From Roseateles toxinivorans (lineage in GTDB: Bacteria > Pseudomonadota > Gammaproteobacteria > Burkholderiales > Burkholderiaceae_C), in assembly GCF_004362525.1 (NCBI RefSeq), contig NZ_SNXS01000005.1:372001-436000 (forward strand): a stretch of 64,000 nucleotides of DNA. The letters run 5' to 3'. A program made the translations under genes and the position numbers. Shown here in pieces: positions 27,863-36,640 of the stretch. The number at the start of each line of letters is the position of its first letter. Position 1 is the stretch's first letter. The notes beneath the pieces were generated by a model. That model made no database searches. It saw only the letters and a list, made by a program, of their open reading frames with translations, and was not told where the DNA came from.

Positions 27863-29295
27863 CACGCGCTTTTCGAGGCCGTAGGCAGATGGGCCAGCAA
27901 ACGCTGCTCGAACATCGGCTTGGCATTGGCGCGGCCAAAGAGCTTCTTGGCATCGGGACGCGGCAACACCCCCAGAATCGGCAGGCCCATGGTCTGGAGA
28001 ATGTCTTCGCTGCCACGAACACGGCGATCCAGCATTTCCAGCATGAAGATAGCGCCAATGGCCAGCAAGGCGCCCAGGAACACCGACAGCAGCGTGTTCA
28101 GCACGATCTTCGGCGAAGAAGGCTGCAGCGGCGGGCTCGCGCGGGTGAGGATCGAGACATTGCTTTGCGTGGTCTGGCTTTCCAGGTTCGTCTGGTTGGC
28201 CCGCGCCATGACGGCGTCGTAGGCGCGCTGGGCATTCTCGACTTCGCGATTCAGCACCGAGCCTTCGTCACGAACCTCTTTCATGCGCAGCACATTGGCG
28301 CGCTGCGCCGCCAGCGAGGCACGGATCTCGGCCTCGCGCTGACGGTTGATGGTGTTGCTGACGGTCACGCCACCGGTGACGCGGCGGGTTTCCGCCTCCA
28401 TCTTGGCGCGCAGCTCGGCGGTGTTGGCCTTGAGTTCGATGATTTGCGGGTGGCTGTCACCGAAGCGCGAGCTCAGCTCCTGCAGGCGGGCCTCGTTGCG
28501 GGATATCTCAGCCTTCAGGGCCGAGACCACCGGGTTGTTGAGCACTTCCTGCAGACGGTCGGCAGAGCTGCCCTGCGCCTGCGTCTGGCGGCTGCTGGAT
28601 TCGGCCGAAACCGCCTGCAACATGACCAACTGCGAGGAGAGTTCGTTCAGACGTGCGGTTTCAATGTCCAGGCGCTCATCGGTCGCGATGATGCCTTTTT
28701 CACGCTGGTAGGTGGAGACCTTGGCCTGCGCGGCCTCGAGCACTTCGCGGGCTTCCTTTGCCTTGGTATCGAAGAAGGCGTTGTACTGGCGTGCCGGATC
28801 GACCTTCAGCTCCAGGCTGGTGTCCACATAGGCCTGCACAAAGGCATTGGCCAGGGCGGCCGAGAAGCGCGGGTCCGGGGCGCGATACGAGACCTGAATC
28901 ACGCTGGATTCACGCGCTGGCCTGACCTCCAGGTTCTTCTGGAAGGTTTCGGCAAGCCAGTTCTCAATCGCACCTTCGCCCTTGGTTTCGGCCATCCACT
29001 GCTGGCGAATCTGGGCATTCTCGGTCAGCTTCAGGTTGCGCACGACACGTTGCGCGACCCGGTCACTCTGAATGACGTCGACCTGGGTCGCCATATAGCC
29101 GGGCGAAGCCATACCCGGGTACATCATCGCGGAGATGGGATCGGGCTTGGCATCAATGACCACAGACGCCACCGAGCTGTACTGCTTGGGCAGCAGCAGG
29201 CTGATGATCAAGGTGGTGCCGATGGTTGCCAAGAAAACGATGGCGGCCACCAACCAGCGGGCGCGCAGGATCGAGAAAAACTGTCCAAAGCTCAT
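27862..29295 (-). CDS. epsF: EpsF, Wzz-type chain-length determinant protein
   Basis: 477 aa. There is an N-terminal membrane helix (LVAAIVFLATIGTTLIISLLL) and a C-terminal one (IVLNTLLSVFLGALLAIGAIFML) preceded by the Pro-rich PPLQPSSPK motif typical of Wzz proteins. A long periplasmic coiled-coil region lies between (about residues 170-380). It forms the co-polymerase that sets EPS chain length with the cytosolic ATPase EpsG, whose gene follows with a 1-nt overlap. AGGA sits upstream of the start. Confidence 0.94.
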   Translation of the reverse strand: MSFGQFFSILRARWLVAAIVFLATIGTTLIISLLLPKQYSSVASVVIDAKPDPISAMMYPGMASPGYMATQVDVIQSDRVAQRVVRNLKLTENAQIRQQWMAETKGEGAIENWLAETFQKNLEVRPARESSVIQVSYRAPDPRFSAALANAFVQAYVDTSLELKVDPARQYNAFFDTKAKEAREVLEAAQAKVSTYQREKGIIATDERLDIETARLNELSSQLVMLQAVSAESSSRQTQAQGSSADRLQEVLNNPVVSALKAEISRNEARLQELSSRFGDSHPQIIELKANTAELRAKMEAETRRVTGGVTVSNTINRQREAEIRASLAAQRANVLRMKEVRDEGSVLNREVENAQRAYDAVMARANQTNLESQTTQSNVSILTRASPPLQPSSPKIVLNTLLSVFLGALLAIGAIFMLEMLDRRVRGSEDILQTMGLPILGVLPRPDAKKLFGRANAKPMFEQRLLAHLPTASKSA

Positions 29296-29318
29296 GTTTT
29301 TGTCCTCAGATCAGCAGA

Positions 29319-30191
29319 TCAGAAAAGGCTTTCTTTGACATACACCACGTCGCCATCCCTCAGCGACTCATCCATCGCCAGCTGCACGACCTGGACCTTG
29401 CCCGAGGCGTCCTTGCGGTGCACGCGAATGCCCTTCTCGGTGCCGCGCTGGGTCAGGCCACCGCCGGTGGCAAGGGTTTGCATCAGGGTCATGCCACGCT
29501 CCAGGCGCATCGGGCCGGGGCGTTGCACTTCGCCGTAGATGTAGACCATCGGGGCGCGATCGACCCAGATGACGTCGCCGTTCTGCACGATCAGGTCGTC
29601 GCCACGGCCGCCGCTGGTGAAGACCTTGGGCAGGTCCACCTCGGCGCGGAAGGGCTGGCCGTTGCGGGTGCCCACCACGGTGACGACTTCGGCGCCGGCG
29701 CCGGCAATGCCGCCCGCGTTGGCCAGCATGTCCGACAGGCGCATTTCAGCCACTTCGATCGGGAAGCGGCCGGGGCGATTGACCTGGCCCAGCACCGAGA
29801 CCTGGTTGCCGCGCACCTGAATCACCAGCACGGTGACCTGGGGCTGCTTGACGAAGTTGCCGTTCTTCAACCCGTCGCTGATGACCTTCTCGGCCTGCGC
29901 CGGGGCCAGGCCGCCGATCTTGATCGAGCCCAGCAGCGGGTACGACACCACGCCCGACTCGCTGACGCGGGTTTCAAGAGTGAGGTCGGGGTTTTGGTAG
30001 ACGGAGATGCGGACGATGTCGCCCGCACCCAGCCGGTATTCGGTGGAGGCGGCCGAGGCCGTGGTCTGGGCCTGGGCCCAAGCCGGACCGGCAGCTGCCA
30101 GCGCCAGGGCGGTGGCCGTGCCGGCGGCCAGCAATGAACGGTTGAGGGTGTGAAGAAGCGGTTTTGCGGTCATTGCGGTCCTGTTGGTCAT
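29319..30191 (-). CDS. epsE: EpsE, outer-membrane polysaccharide export (OPX) protein
   Basis: 290 aa. A type I-like signal peptide (LLAAGTATALALAAAGPAWA) precedes the Poly_export domain (EYRLGAGDIVRISVYQNPDL) and two SLBB-type segments (QVSVLGQVNRPGRFPIE and VYIYGEVQRPGPMRLERGM). There is no lipobox Cys, unlike Wza, so this is the short periplasmic/outer-membrane OPX form. It guides EPS toward the outer-membrane exit, probably with EpsL. The start overlaps the epsD stop by ATGA. Confidence 0.93.
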   Translation of the reverse strand: MTNRTAMTAKPLLHTLNRSLLAAGTATALALAAAGPAWAQAQTTASAASTEYRLGAGDIVRISVYQNPDLTLETRVSESGVVSYPLLGSIKIGGLAPAQAEKVISDGLKNGNFVKQPQVTVLVIQVRGNQVSVLGQVNRPGRFPIEVAEMRLSDMLANAGGIAGAGAEVVTVVGTRNGQPFRAEVDLPKVFTSGGRGDDLIVQNGDVIWVDRAPMVYIYGEVQRPGPMRLERGMTLMQTLATGGGLTQRGTEKGIRVHRKDASGKVQVVQLAMDESLRDGDVVYVKESLF

Positions 30192-31198
30192 TTCTTCAAC
30201 CCCATGCCTTTGCTGATGTCGCTGTCGCTCATGCCGGTGCTGGCCGCCGGAGCGGGTGCCACGGCCACCGGTGCCGGAGCGGCCGGTGCTGCATTGCCCG
30301 CGGGTGCCGAGGCGCCCTGCGCGAACTTGCCCACGTATTCGATCTTGCCGTTGGAGCGCAGGCCCTTGACCTCTTCCTCGATCAGCTTGCGCTTGCGCTC
30401 GTTGAGCAGGAACTGCTCGATCGCCGGCTTGGCCTGCTCCAGGCCCACGGGCTGGCTGCGCGAGCTGGCCAGCACCAGCACTTGCGCGCCGGTGGGGGTG
30501 ACGTTGAACATCGACTCGCCGTCCTTCATCTTGGCGATGGTGTCCAGGCCGGCAAGCGGCAGCTGCTCGGCGGCGCGCACGGCCTGGTTGCCGGCAAAGC
30601 GGATGTCATTGGCCTTCATGTACTCGACGAACTCGGCGATATTCTTGGCCGCGGCGAGCTTGTCGCGCAGCGTGGCCAGCTGCTCAGGCTTGGCTTCAAT
30701 GGCCAGCTCTTGCAGGCTGTAGATGCGGCGCTCCTTGAACAGAGCGGGCTTCTCGTCGTAATACTTCTGCAGCTCTTCCGGCGTGGGCTTGGTGGCGCCC
30801 TCGCCCACGCGCTCGACGTAGGCGCGGGAGATGATTTCGCGCTTGGCGGCCTCGATCTGCTGCACGACCTTGGGGTCGCGGTCGAGCTTCATGTCCATGG
30901 CCTTCTGCACGGCCAGCTCCTGGTCGATCAGGCGCTCCAGGATCTGCTTGCTCGCGGCCTCGGCCTGCTCGGGCTTCAGGCCCTGCTGGCGCTGCAGCAC
31001 GAAGTTGATCTGATGAACGGTGATTTCTTCCTTGTTGACCTTGGCGGCGGTCTGCGAGGCCTTTTCGCTGCTCTTCTTCTCGCCACAGCCGGTCAGCAAG
31101 ACCAGAGCCGAGGCCAGCGCCACGGCCGCGACGCGCATGGGTGCGGGGGCGAGAACATGTTTTCTCAAAGCGTTCATCAGTTTGACTTTCTGCTCCAT
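30188..31198 (-). CDS. epsD: EpsD-family peptidyl-prolyl cis-trans isomerase lipoprotein
   Basis: 336 aa. The signal peptide has a lipobox (LVLLTGCGEKK). The SurA/parvulin-like body starts TAAKVNKEEITVHQINFVLQ and is rich in charged helices; the tail is Pro-Ala rich. EpsD proteins are periplasmic chaperone/PPIases linked to exosortase EPS loci. This is the first gene of the minus-strand eps operon. ATG 31198 was chosen; ATG 31177 (MNALRKHV) would give a normal lipoprotein signal too. Neither has a strong Shine-Dalgarno. Confidence 0.88.
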   Translation of the reverse strand: MEQKVKLMNALRKHVLAPAPMRVAAVALASALVLLTGCGEKKSSEKASQTAAKVNKEEITVHQINFVLQRQQGLKPEQAEAASKQILERLIDQELAVQKAMDMKLDRDPKVVQQIEAAKREIISRAYVERVGEGATKPTPEELQKYYDEKPALFKERRIYSLQELAIEAKPEQLATLRDKLAAAKNIAEFVEYMKANDIRFAGNQAVRAAEQLPLAGLDTIAKMKDGESMFNVTPTGAQVLVLASSRSQPVGLEQAKPAIEQFLLNERKRKLIEEEVKGLRSNGKIEYVGKFAQGASAPAGNAAPAAPAPVAVAPAPAASTGMSDSDISKGMGLKK

Positions 31199-31613
31199 GA
31201 CAAGAGCCGGAAACGGTTGTGCTCGAATTCTTGTTGCTGGCAACGGCCGCCATGCCTACCTGCTGTATGCCTGCAAATAGACCTTGAGTGTAGCGTTGAC
31301 GTGTGACAGCCTTGTCTCAAGCGCAGCAGTTTTGCGTGCTGCACCCCCTTGTTTTCGGGTATTACCTGACCAAGCCGCGAAAAAGCCATGACAAATAGAT
31401 GACAGCGGCCGGCGGCAATATGTACCGGCACCGGGTTTTGCCATGGGTTTACCCTAGGTCAAACTCGCTGCCCTGCGTATGCATTTGCCCGGCTTTCTGT
31501 GGCCCAGTGCAAGACCGGCATCATGCACTTAGGTTCCGGGTGGCTGCCCCCCGTGTATGTGGGGGTGGGGGCGTGTGAAGCCTTGGAAGGGGTTCACCAA
31601 CCTATACTGGGTC
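31199..31613. other. Divergent intergenic region, eps operon promoter zone
   Basis: 415 bp between epsD (leftward) and the MntA-like gene (rightward). It must hold the promoter of the eps operon. I searched by eye for sigma-54 (GG-N10-GC) and sigma-70 patterns and found none convincing. A TATACT box at 31602-31607 just upstream of the rightward gene could be its -10. No gene seen. Confidence 0.5.
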
Positions 31614-31913
31614 ATGCGTTTGTCTGTCGTCCAGCGTGAGTCGATCAAGACACAGTTCGCCGACGAACTCGGCACCGACTGTGAGGTGATGCTATTCGGA
31701 TCCCGCACGTCGGACCTGGGGCGGGGCGGAGACGTGGATCTGCTCGTTCGAGCGCCCAAGCCCGTTGCCCGGAAGGTTTGGGGCGCGGCACGCTTGGCCG
31801 CTCGCGCAGAACGCCTGCTTGATGGACGCAAGGTGGACGTCGTGCTGCTGGATTCGAATACGGCCCTGCAGCCCATTCATGCAGCAGCATTGGCCACGGG
31901 AGTGGCCTTATGA
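31614..31913 (+). CDS. MntA-like minimal nucleotidyltransferase (antitoxin type)
   Basis: 99 aa. The nucleotidyltransferase signature is complete: Gly29-Ser30, then Asp40-Val-Asp42 (GSRTSDLGRGGDVDLLV). Such MNT proteins pair with HEPN RNases; the known MntA antitoxins AMPylate or bind the HepT toxin. It overlaps the HEPN gene by 4 nt (ATGA), the coupling expected for a toxin-antitoxin pair. It lies at the edge of the eps locus, next to ubiE. Confidence 0.85.
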   Translation: MRLSVVQRESIKTQFADELGTDCEVMLFGSRTSDLGRGGDVDLLVRAPKPVARKVWGAARLAARAERLLDGRKVDVVLLDSNTALQPIHAAALATGVAL

Positions 31914-32391
31914 GCCATGCCGCAGCAGAACGCCTGAGCTTTCTGCTTGAAACGGTGGCGCTGGAGGCCACCCACCTGTTGCAAACAGACGCGCGATTGT
32001 TCGCCCAGGCGTTCACGCCCGATCGGGCAGCGGCGCTGAAGCTGAACCTGGACGAGTCCGAACGGACGGATGCCTTTGTGGCACGCTTTGGCCGCCTTCA
32101 GGACACGCTTGGCGACAAGCGACTGCCGGAGAGTTGCTTCGCTGGCTTGCAGAGCCCCTCGGAGCGGCCATCGACAACCTCGATCGGGCGGAAAAGCTGG
32201 GATTGCTGGCCTCGGCCGACGACTGGCTGACCGCTCGCAAACTGCGCAACCGGATGGTGCATGAGTATGTGCGCGATGCCGCCGAGTTGGCCGAGGCACT
32301 CAACGAGGGCCATGCGATGGTCCCGCTGCTGCTTGCCTTCGCAGCGAAGGTGGCCGCGTACTGCGAGCAGCGAGGCTTGCCGACCGGTTGA
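31910..32391 (+). pseudogene. HepT-like HEPN-domain toxin gene, frameshifted
   Basis: The N-terminal half (MSHAAAERLSFLLETVALE to GRLQDTLGDKRLPE) is in one frame. The C-terminal half (LLRWLAEPLGAAIDNLDRAE to EQRGLPTG) is in another, and carries the HEPN catalytic motif RNRMVHEY (RX4HXY). The break is at 32131-32134 in GGAGAGTTG: removing one AG joins the halves as RLPELLRWLAEP and gives about 159 aa. As read, translation stops at 32230 without the catalytic motif, so the toxin is inactive unless the duplication is a sequencing error or variable. The MntA-like partner upstream is intact. Confidence 0.82.
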
Positions 32392-32402
32392 GGGTGGCAG
32401 GC

Positions 32403-32420
32403 CCCGGATTGCATCCGGGC
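32403..32420 (-). repeat. REP unit (lacks the GTAG head)
   Basis: CCCGG...CCGGGC palindrome 12 nt after the HepT-like gene and 13 nt before the ubiE stop; the CTAC end is changed to GGAC. Confidence 0.85.
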
Positions 32421-32433
32421 GGACATCATCGGC

Positions 32434-33165
32434 TCAACACTTGATCCCGGCGTGCAGGGCCACGAGGCCGCCGCTGAGGTTGTGCACATCGACATGGCCG
32501 AAGCCGGCGGTTTTCATCATCGCCTTGAGGGTCGCCTGGTCGGGGTGCATGCGGATGGACTCGGCCAGGTAGCGGTAGCTCTGGGAGTCACCGGCGATCC
32601 ATTGGCCCAGCCGGGGCAGGATGTTGAATGAATACCAGTCGTAGGGCTTTTGCAGCGGCGCAGCGACCTTGGAAAACTCCAGCACCAGCAGGCGGCCGCC
32701 GGGCTTGAGCACGCGGCACATCTCGGCCAGGGCCAGTTCCTTGTGCGTCATATTGCGCAAGCCGAAGGCAACACTCACCAAGTCGAAGCTGTTGGCCTTG
32801 TAGGGCAATTTCTCGGCATCGCACAGATTGGTGGGCAGAACCAGGCCTTCGTCGAGCAGGCGGTTGCGGCCCTGGCGCAGCATCGCCTCGTTGATGTCGG
32901 TGTGCACCACCATGCCGCTGGCGCCCACGTCGCGGGCAAACATGCGCGACAGGTCGCCGGTGCCACCGGCGATGTCGAGCGCGCGCTCACCCTCGCGCAG
33001 ATTGGCCACAGCACGGGTGTAGGCCTTCCAGGCGCGGTGCATGCCCATGGACATCAGGTCGTTCATCACGTCGTAGCGTGAGGCGACCGAGTCGAACACG
33101 CCGCGCACGCGCTGGGCTTTTTCGCCTTCATCGACGGTTTGAAAGCCGAAGTGGGTGGATGACAT
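32434..33165 (-). CDS. ubiE: Ubiquinone/menaquinone C-methyltransferase UbiE
   Basis: 243 aa. The UbiE/Coq5 signatures are present: [21 protein letters not shown], motif [15 protein letters not shown], and the second family signature [20 protein letters not shown] with [14 protein letters not shown], ending in the usual short CX tail (IKC). It C-methylates the demethoxy-quinone intermediate. The start has AGGAAA eight bases upstream. Normally adjacent to ubiJ and ubiB; here those genes are 31 kb downstream on the same strand, with the eps locus between. Confidence 0.97.
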   Translation of the reverse strand: MSSTHFGFQTVDEGEKAQRVRGVFDSVASRYDVMNDLMSMGMHRAWKAYTRAVANLREGERALDIAGGTGDLSRMFARDVGASGMVVHTDINEAMLRQGRNRLLDEGLVLPTNLCDAEKLPYKANSFDLVSVAFGLRNMTHKELALAEMCRVLKPGGRLLVLEFSKVAAPLQKPYDWYSFNILPRLGQWIAGDSQSYRYLAESIRMHPDQATLKAMMKTAGFGHVDVHNLSGGLVALHAGIKC

Positions 33166-33451
33166 GAATGGGTTTCCTGCAGGAGATTCATAAAGCGGCG
33201 GCGCGACAACGCCGGCGCGTGACACCGGGCTGATCACCGCTCCAGTGCATCGCGGCAGTGTAGCCCCGGCACACCCCAAGTCCGCCAGCCTTCTAGTCGT
33301 TTTCCCTAGGGTGAAGCAATAAGCGCGACTCTTTGGCGGCTTCTCATCACAGAATGCGGCACAACATAATGCGCCAAACAGGCGCACTGTCCCGGAGTTG
33401 TGGCGGGACGCACGGTCTGTCTGCAAAGGCCTGGAGCGGGGGGCTTACGCA

Positions 33452-34963
33452 ATGAGCAACATCGGCGCCGGTTACAACGACATCCTCTTATACGGCCTTC
33501 CTGTCGAAGCCGAATGGGGGACGGGCACCAGGGTACAGGTCCGGGCCCTGGCCCATACGTGGCCGCTGAAGCTGGGGCCGCAAGCAAGCAGCGCTCAGCA
33601 CGCAAAGCATCAATATTCCGGCCTGGAGCGCTTGTATCGCTATCTGGACCTCCGCCTGTTCGGTCGATCGCTGCCTGTGGCTGCCGCGCCGGTCCAGATT
33701 CCCTGCCTGGACTCACTTGACGATAAGAACAAGTGCCTGCATCTGGCCTGCTGCCACGAAGTGGCCGATGCCGCGGCCGGTTGCCCCCTGCTGTGTGTCG
33801 AGTACGAGGGCCTGCCGATGCTCGACCTTGAAAGCGCCGTCCGGCAGAGGCTTGGCCACCCGGGCGCCACCCTGCTGGCGCAGGTCTGGTGCATAGAGGC
33901 GGGGCGGGCGCGGCGGCTGCTGTTCGAGGGCCATCTGGACCTCGACCACCGATCGCTGTGCCAGAGCGTCGCGCAGTGCGCGGCCAAGCTGCCGGCGCTG
34001 CTGCGCGGTGCGCTGACGCGATACCCGTCCGCGGCAGAGGGCACAAGGGGCGAGGTGCAGCCGATACCGGCCGCTTTGCCGGCCTATCGACAACTTCATC
34101 GATTGGCCAAGGCCATCGTGAAGCGGCTGATGTGGCGCGATCAGTGGCAGATCGAAACCGGACAGGTGGCGCATCCGGACAGGCAGGGCCCGGGCAGCCA
34201 GCGCGCGCAGATCTGCCCCCCACCGACCGCGTTCTGGGCCGACCCATTTTTGCTGCACTTGCAGCAACGTCTGTGGCTGTTGTTCGAGGAACTACCATTC
34301 GCCAGCAACAAGGGGCATATTTGTGCCATCGAGCTGGATCGCGACGGCAAGCCCCTCTCCCCGCCGCAAATTGCCCTGGTCGAACCCTGGCATCTGGCCT
34401 ATCCCTTTGTCTGGGCGGAGGAAGACCGCGTGTTCATGATTCCCGACGCCTCAAAGAACCGGAAGCTGAACCTCTACCAATGTCGAGGCAGCCCGCTGTC
34501 ATGGGATTTGCGCTGCACCCTGATTGCCGGAGAGCGACTCGCCGATGCAACTATTGCAGCCTTTGAGGGGCGGCTGTGGATGTTCGCCAGCCACGGCGAC
34601 GAGCAGGCCAGCATGAACGATACGCTGCACATCTACTGGGCCGATCGGATCGAGGGGCCCTGGCATGCCCATGCCCTCAATCCGGTCAAGATCGATGCCC
34701 GCTCGGTTCGCCCTGCGGGAGCGATGTGGGTGGCGGATGGTCAGCTGTACCGGGTCGTCCAGGATTGCTCATCCATCTACGGCGGCGCCATCCACTGCAT
34801 GCGTGTGCTGCGCCTCGACGAGCATGAGTTCGAGGAGGTGATGGAACCGCACTGGGAAGCTTCGAACCGGGATCAGGCCACGCCCTGGCACACCTTCAAT
34901 CGGCACGCCGAGGTCACGGTGGTGGATCGCCTGCGTCGCCAGCCGCGGTGGCGCACCCAATGA
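33452..34963 (+). CDS. Beta-propeller protein, GINT1-N-like (glucosamine inositolphosphorylceramide transferase-type domain)
   Basis: 503 aa, no signal peptide. The C-terminal ~290 residues carry the pattern FWADPFLLHLQQRLWLLFEE, HICAIELDRDG, WHLAYPFVWAEEDRVFMIPD and GRLWMFASHGDE, repeated W/FxADPFL-like blades as in the GH43-like GINT1 N-terminal domain found in bacterial glycan loci. The N-terminal ~200 residues may be a degenerate formyltransferase-like domain (LGHPGATLLAQVWCIEAGRA) without a clear catalytic motif. Probably acts on a glycan; activity unknown. It is divergent from ubiE. Confidence 0.65.
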   Translation: MSNIGAGYNDILLYGLPVEAEWGTGTRVQVRALAHTWPLKLGPQASSAQHAKHQYSGLERLYRYLDLRLFGRSLPVAAAPVQIPCLDSLDDKNKCLHLACCHEVADAAAGCPLLCVEYEGLPMLDLESAVRQRLGHPGATLLAQVWCIEAGRARRLLFEGHLDLDHRSLCQSVAQCAAKLPALLRGALTRYPSAAEGTRGEVQPIPAALPAYRQLHRLAKAIVKRLMWRDQWQIETGQVAHPDRQGPGSQRAQICPPPTAFWADPFLLHLQQRLWLLFEELPFASNKGHICAIELDRDGKPLSPPQIALVEPWHLAYPFVWAEEDRVFMIPDASKNRKLNLYQCRGSPLSWDLRCTLIAGERLADATIAAFEGRLWMFASHGDEQASMNDTLHIYWADRIEGPWHAHALNPVKIDARSVRPAGAMWVADGQLYRVVQDCSSIYGGAIHCMRVLRLDEHEFEEVMEPHWEASNRDQATPWHTFNRHAEVTVVDRLRRQPRWRTQ

Positions 34964-35012
34964 CCTTGCCGCAGGATTCGGCCGTCACCGTGCCGACAGA
35001 CGCGCGTCCGCG

Positions 35013-35810
35013 ATGGTGACCTATCCAAAGCACGGTCTGCGCATGGCCGAGTTGTGGCTGGATGCCCCCATCGCCAAACCCGAGGGCTGCGATCTGCTGC
35101 TGCTCTACCAGTACCGGGCAGTACCTGCAGAAGCCGTGGGCTCGCCTTTCAGCACCCTGGTACTCGATCTTGAGGTCAGCGAGGAAGCCTTGCTGCAAGG
35201 ACTCAACCGCGAGACCAAGTACCAGGTCAGGCGCGCTCCGACCAAGGCCACTGTCGAGTGCATTCACGAACCACTGGCGTCGGATGAGGTCTGTCACCGC
35301 TTCCACGCCTTCTACAACGAGTTCGCCGCGGCCAAGGGACTTGCCGGCCTCGCGCTGCCCCCGCTGTTGGCCCGGGCACGTGGCGCGACCCTGCATTTCA
35401 GCCGAGCCGTGCTGGGCGGCGCCACTGTGGTCTGGCATGTGCATGTGGTCACCCAGGACCGGGCGGCGCTGCTGTATTCGGCCTCTCAGTTTCGCAACCT
35501 CGATGACGGCGATGCACGCGCCAACGTCGGCCGCGCGAACCGGCTGCTGCACTGGAGCGATATTCTTGCCTTCAAGGCCCAGGGCAAGAAGGTTTATGAC
35601 TTCGGAGGCTGGTACACCGGCACCGAAGATGAGTCGCTGCTGCGCATCAATCAGTTCAAGCAGGGATTCGGCGGGACGCGAACGCAACAGGTCAATGCCG
35701 CCCTGGCCCTGAGCTGGCGTGGTTGGCTGTATCTGCAGTTGCGCCAACATTTCTCGCAGGGTCAGCGCAAGGCGATCAGACAGAAGCTGCTGGGCCTCGT
35801 CGGCCGGTAG
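35013..35810 (+). CDS. FemAB/BioF2-like GNAT acyltransferase
   Basis: 265 aa. A FemAB-like GNAT pattern is seen: NRETKYQVRRAPTKATVECI at the start, FHAFYNEFAAAKGL in the middle, VWHVHVVTQDRAALLYSASQF as the acyl-CoA/aminoacyl strand pair, and VYDFGGWYTGTEDESLLRINQFKQGFGG near the end, the typical FDxGG...FKxxFGG motif of the family. Members transfer amino acids or acyl groups to peptidoglycan or glycans. Acceptor unknown. It starts 49 nt after the propeller gene and ends 58 nt before the methyltransferase start chosen here. Confidence 0.8.
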   Translation: MVTYPKHGLRMAELWLDAPIAKPEGCDLLLLYQYRAVPAEAVGSPFSTLVLDLEVSEEALLQGLNRETKYQVRRAPTKATVECIHEPLASDEVCHRFHAFYNEFAAAKGLAGLALPPLLARARGATLHFSRAVLGGATVVWHVHVVTQDRAALLYSASQFRNLDDGDARANVGRANRLLHWSDILAFKAQGKKVYDFGGWYTGTEDESLLRINQFKQGFGGTRTQQVNAALALSWRGWLYLQLRQHFSQGQRKAIRQKLLGLVGR

Positions 35811-35868
35811 TGCAATGAGTTCGAAGCGTTTCTCTATCGACACCCAGCCAAGCAAAAAGGGAAGTGAT

Positions 35869-36624
35869 ATGCGCCAAGCCATCAAACGTCTTCTTCGACC
35901 GATTCGCGAACTGCTCGGCCGCTTCGTGCTGGACGAGAACAACTACACCGGGGGCAACGGCTGCATCCATACTGGGGCCTCTTTCATCGCCTGGAATCAG
36001 GTCGAGGGCGACTATCTGGAATTCGGCGTTTACAAGGGGGGGTCGTTCTCGGAGGCCTTCATCGCCATTGAGCGCCAGCGCAGGATCGTGACCGGCGAGA
36101 TGCCGCACTCGCCCGCCTTCATGAGTTGGCTGGCGGCCAAACCGCGCTACTTCGCCTTCGATTCGTTCGAGGGCCTGCCACCGGGCGATGCCGCCCGGCA
36201 GGTGGACTACGTGCCGGGGGCCTTTGCCTGCTCGGAACAGCAGTTCCGCGCCAACGTGGCCGCCGATGGGGTGGACATGCAGCGCGTCATCACGGTCAAG
36301 GGCATGTACGACCAGAGTCTGGTGCGAGAGGTCAAGACCCGGCACCAGCTGAAGCAGGCCGCCATGGTCTTCATCGACTGCGATTTGTATGAATCAACCG
36401 TGCCGGTGCTCGACTTCGTCACCGATCTGGTGGGCCAGGGCACCATCATCATCTTTCACGACTGGTTCCGCTTCAAGGGAAGCCCTGACCATGGGGAGCA
36501 GCGGGCCTGCGGCGAGTGGCTCAAGCGCAACCCGCAGCTGGAGTTGATCGAGTACTGGAGGGAAGGGCCACAGGCCATGGCCTTCCTGGTCAATATGAAA
36601 GGCGCGCCTGCGGCCGGCAATTGA
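35869..36624 (+). CDS. TylF/MycF-like (macrocin O-methyltransferase family) methyltransferase
   Basis: 251 aa. Family features are YLEFGVYKGGSFSEAF, FAFDSFEGLPPGD, HQLKQAAMVFIDCDLYESTVPVLDF (split) and IIIFHDWFRFKGSPDHGEQRA, including the metal-binding Asp residues of this Mg-dependent SAM enzyme group. Members methylate sugars, often in surface glycans. ATG 35869 has AAAGGGAAG upstream; ATG 35815, 5 nt after the previous stop, is in frame and would add 18 residues. It forms part of a three-gene rightward run. Confidence 0.85.
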   Translation: MRQAIKRLLRPIRELLGRFVLDENNYTGGNGCIHTGASFIAWNQVEGDYLEFGVYKGGSFSEAFIAIERQRRIVTGEMPHSPAFMSWLAAKPRYFAFDSFEGLPPGDAARQVDYVPGAFACSEQQFRANVAADGVDMQRVITVKGMYDQSLVREVKTRHQLKQAAMVFIDCDLYESTVPVLDFVTDLVGQGTIIIFHDWFRFKGSPDHGEQRACGEWLKRNPQLELIEYWREGPQAMAFLVNMKGAPAAGN

Positions 36625-36640
36625 CACCGCCGCAGAAGCC

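Noticed and set aside
31380-31460. Possible sigma-54 promoter for the eps operon on the minus strand (TGCCGG...TTGC)
   Set aside because: The GG to GC spacing is 8 or 14, not the required 10 nt.
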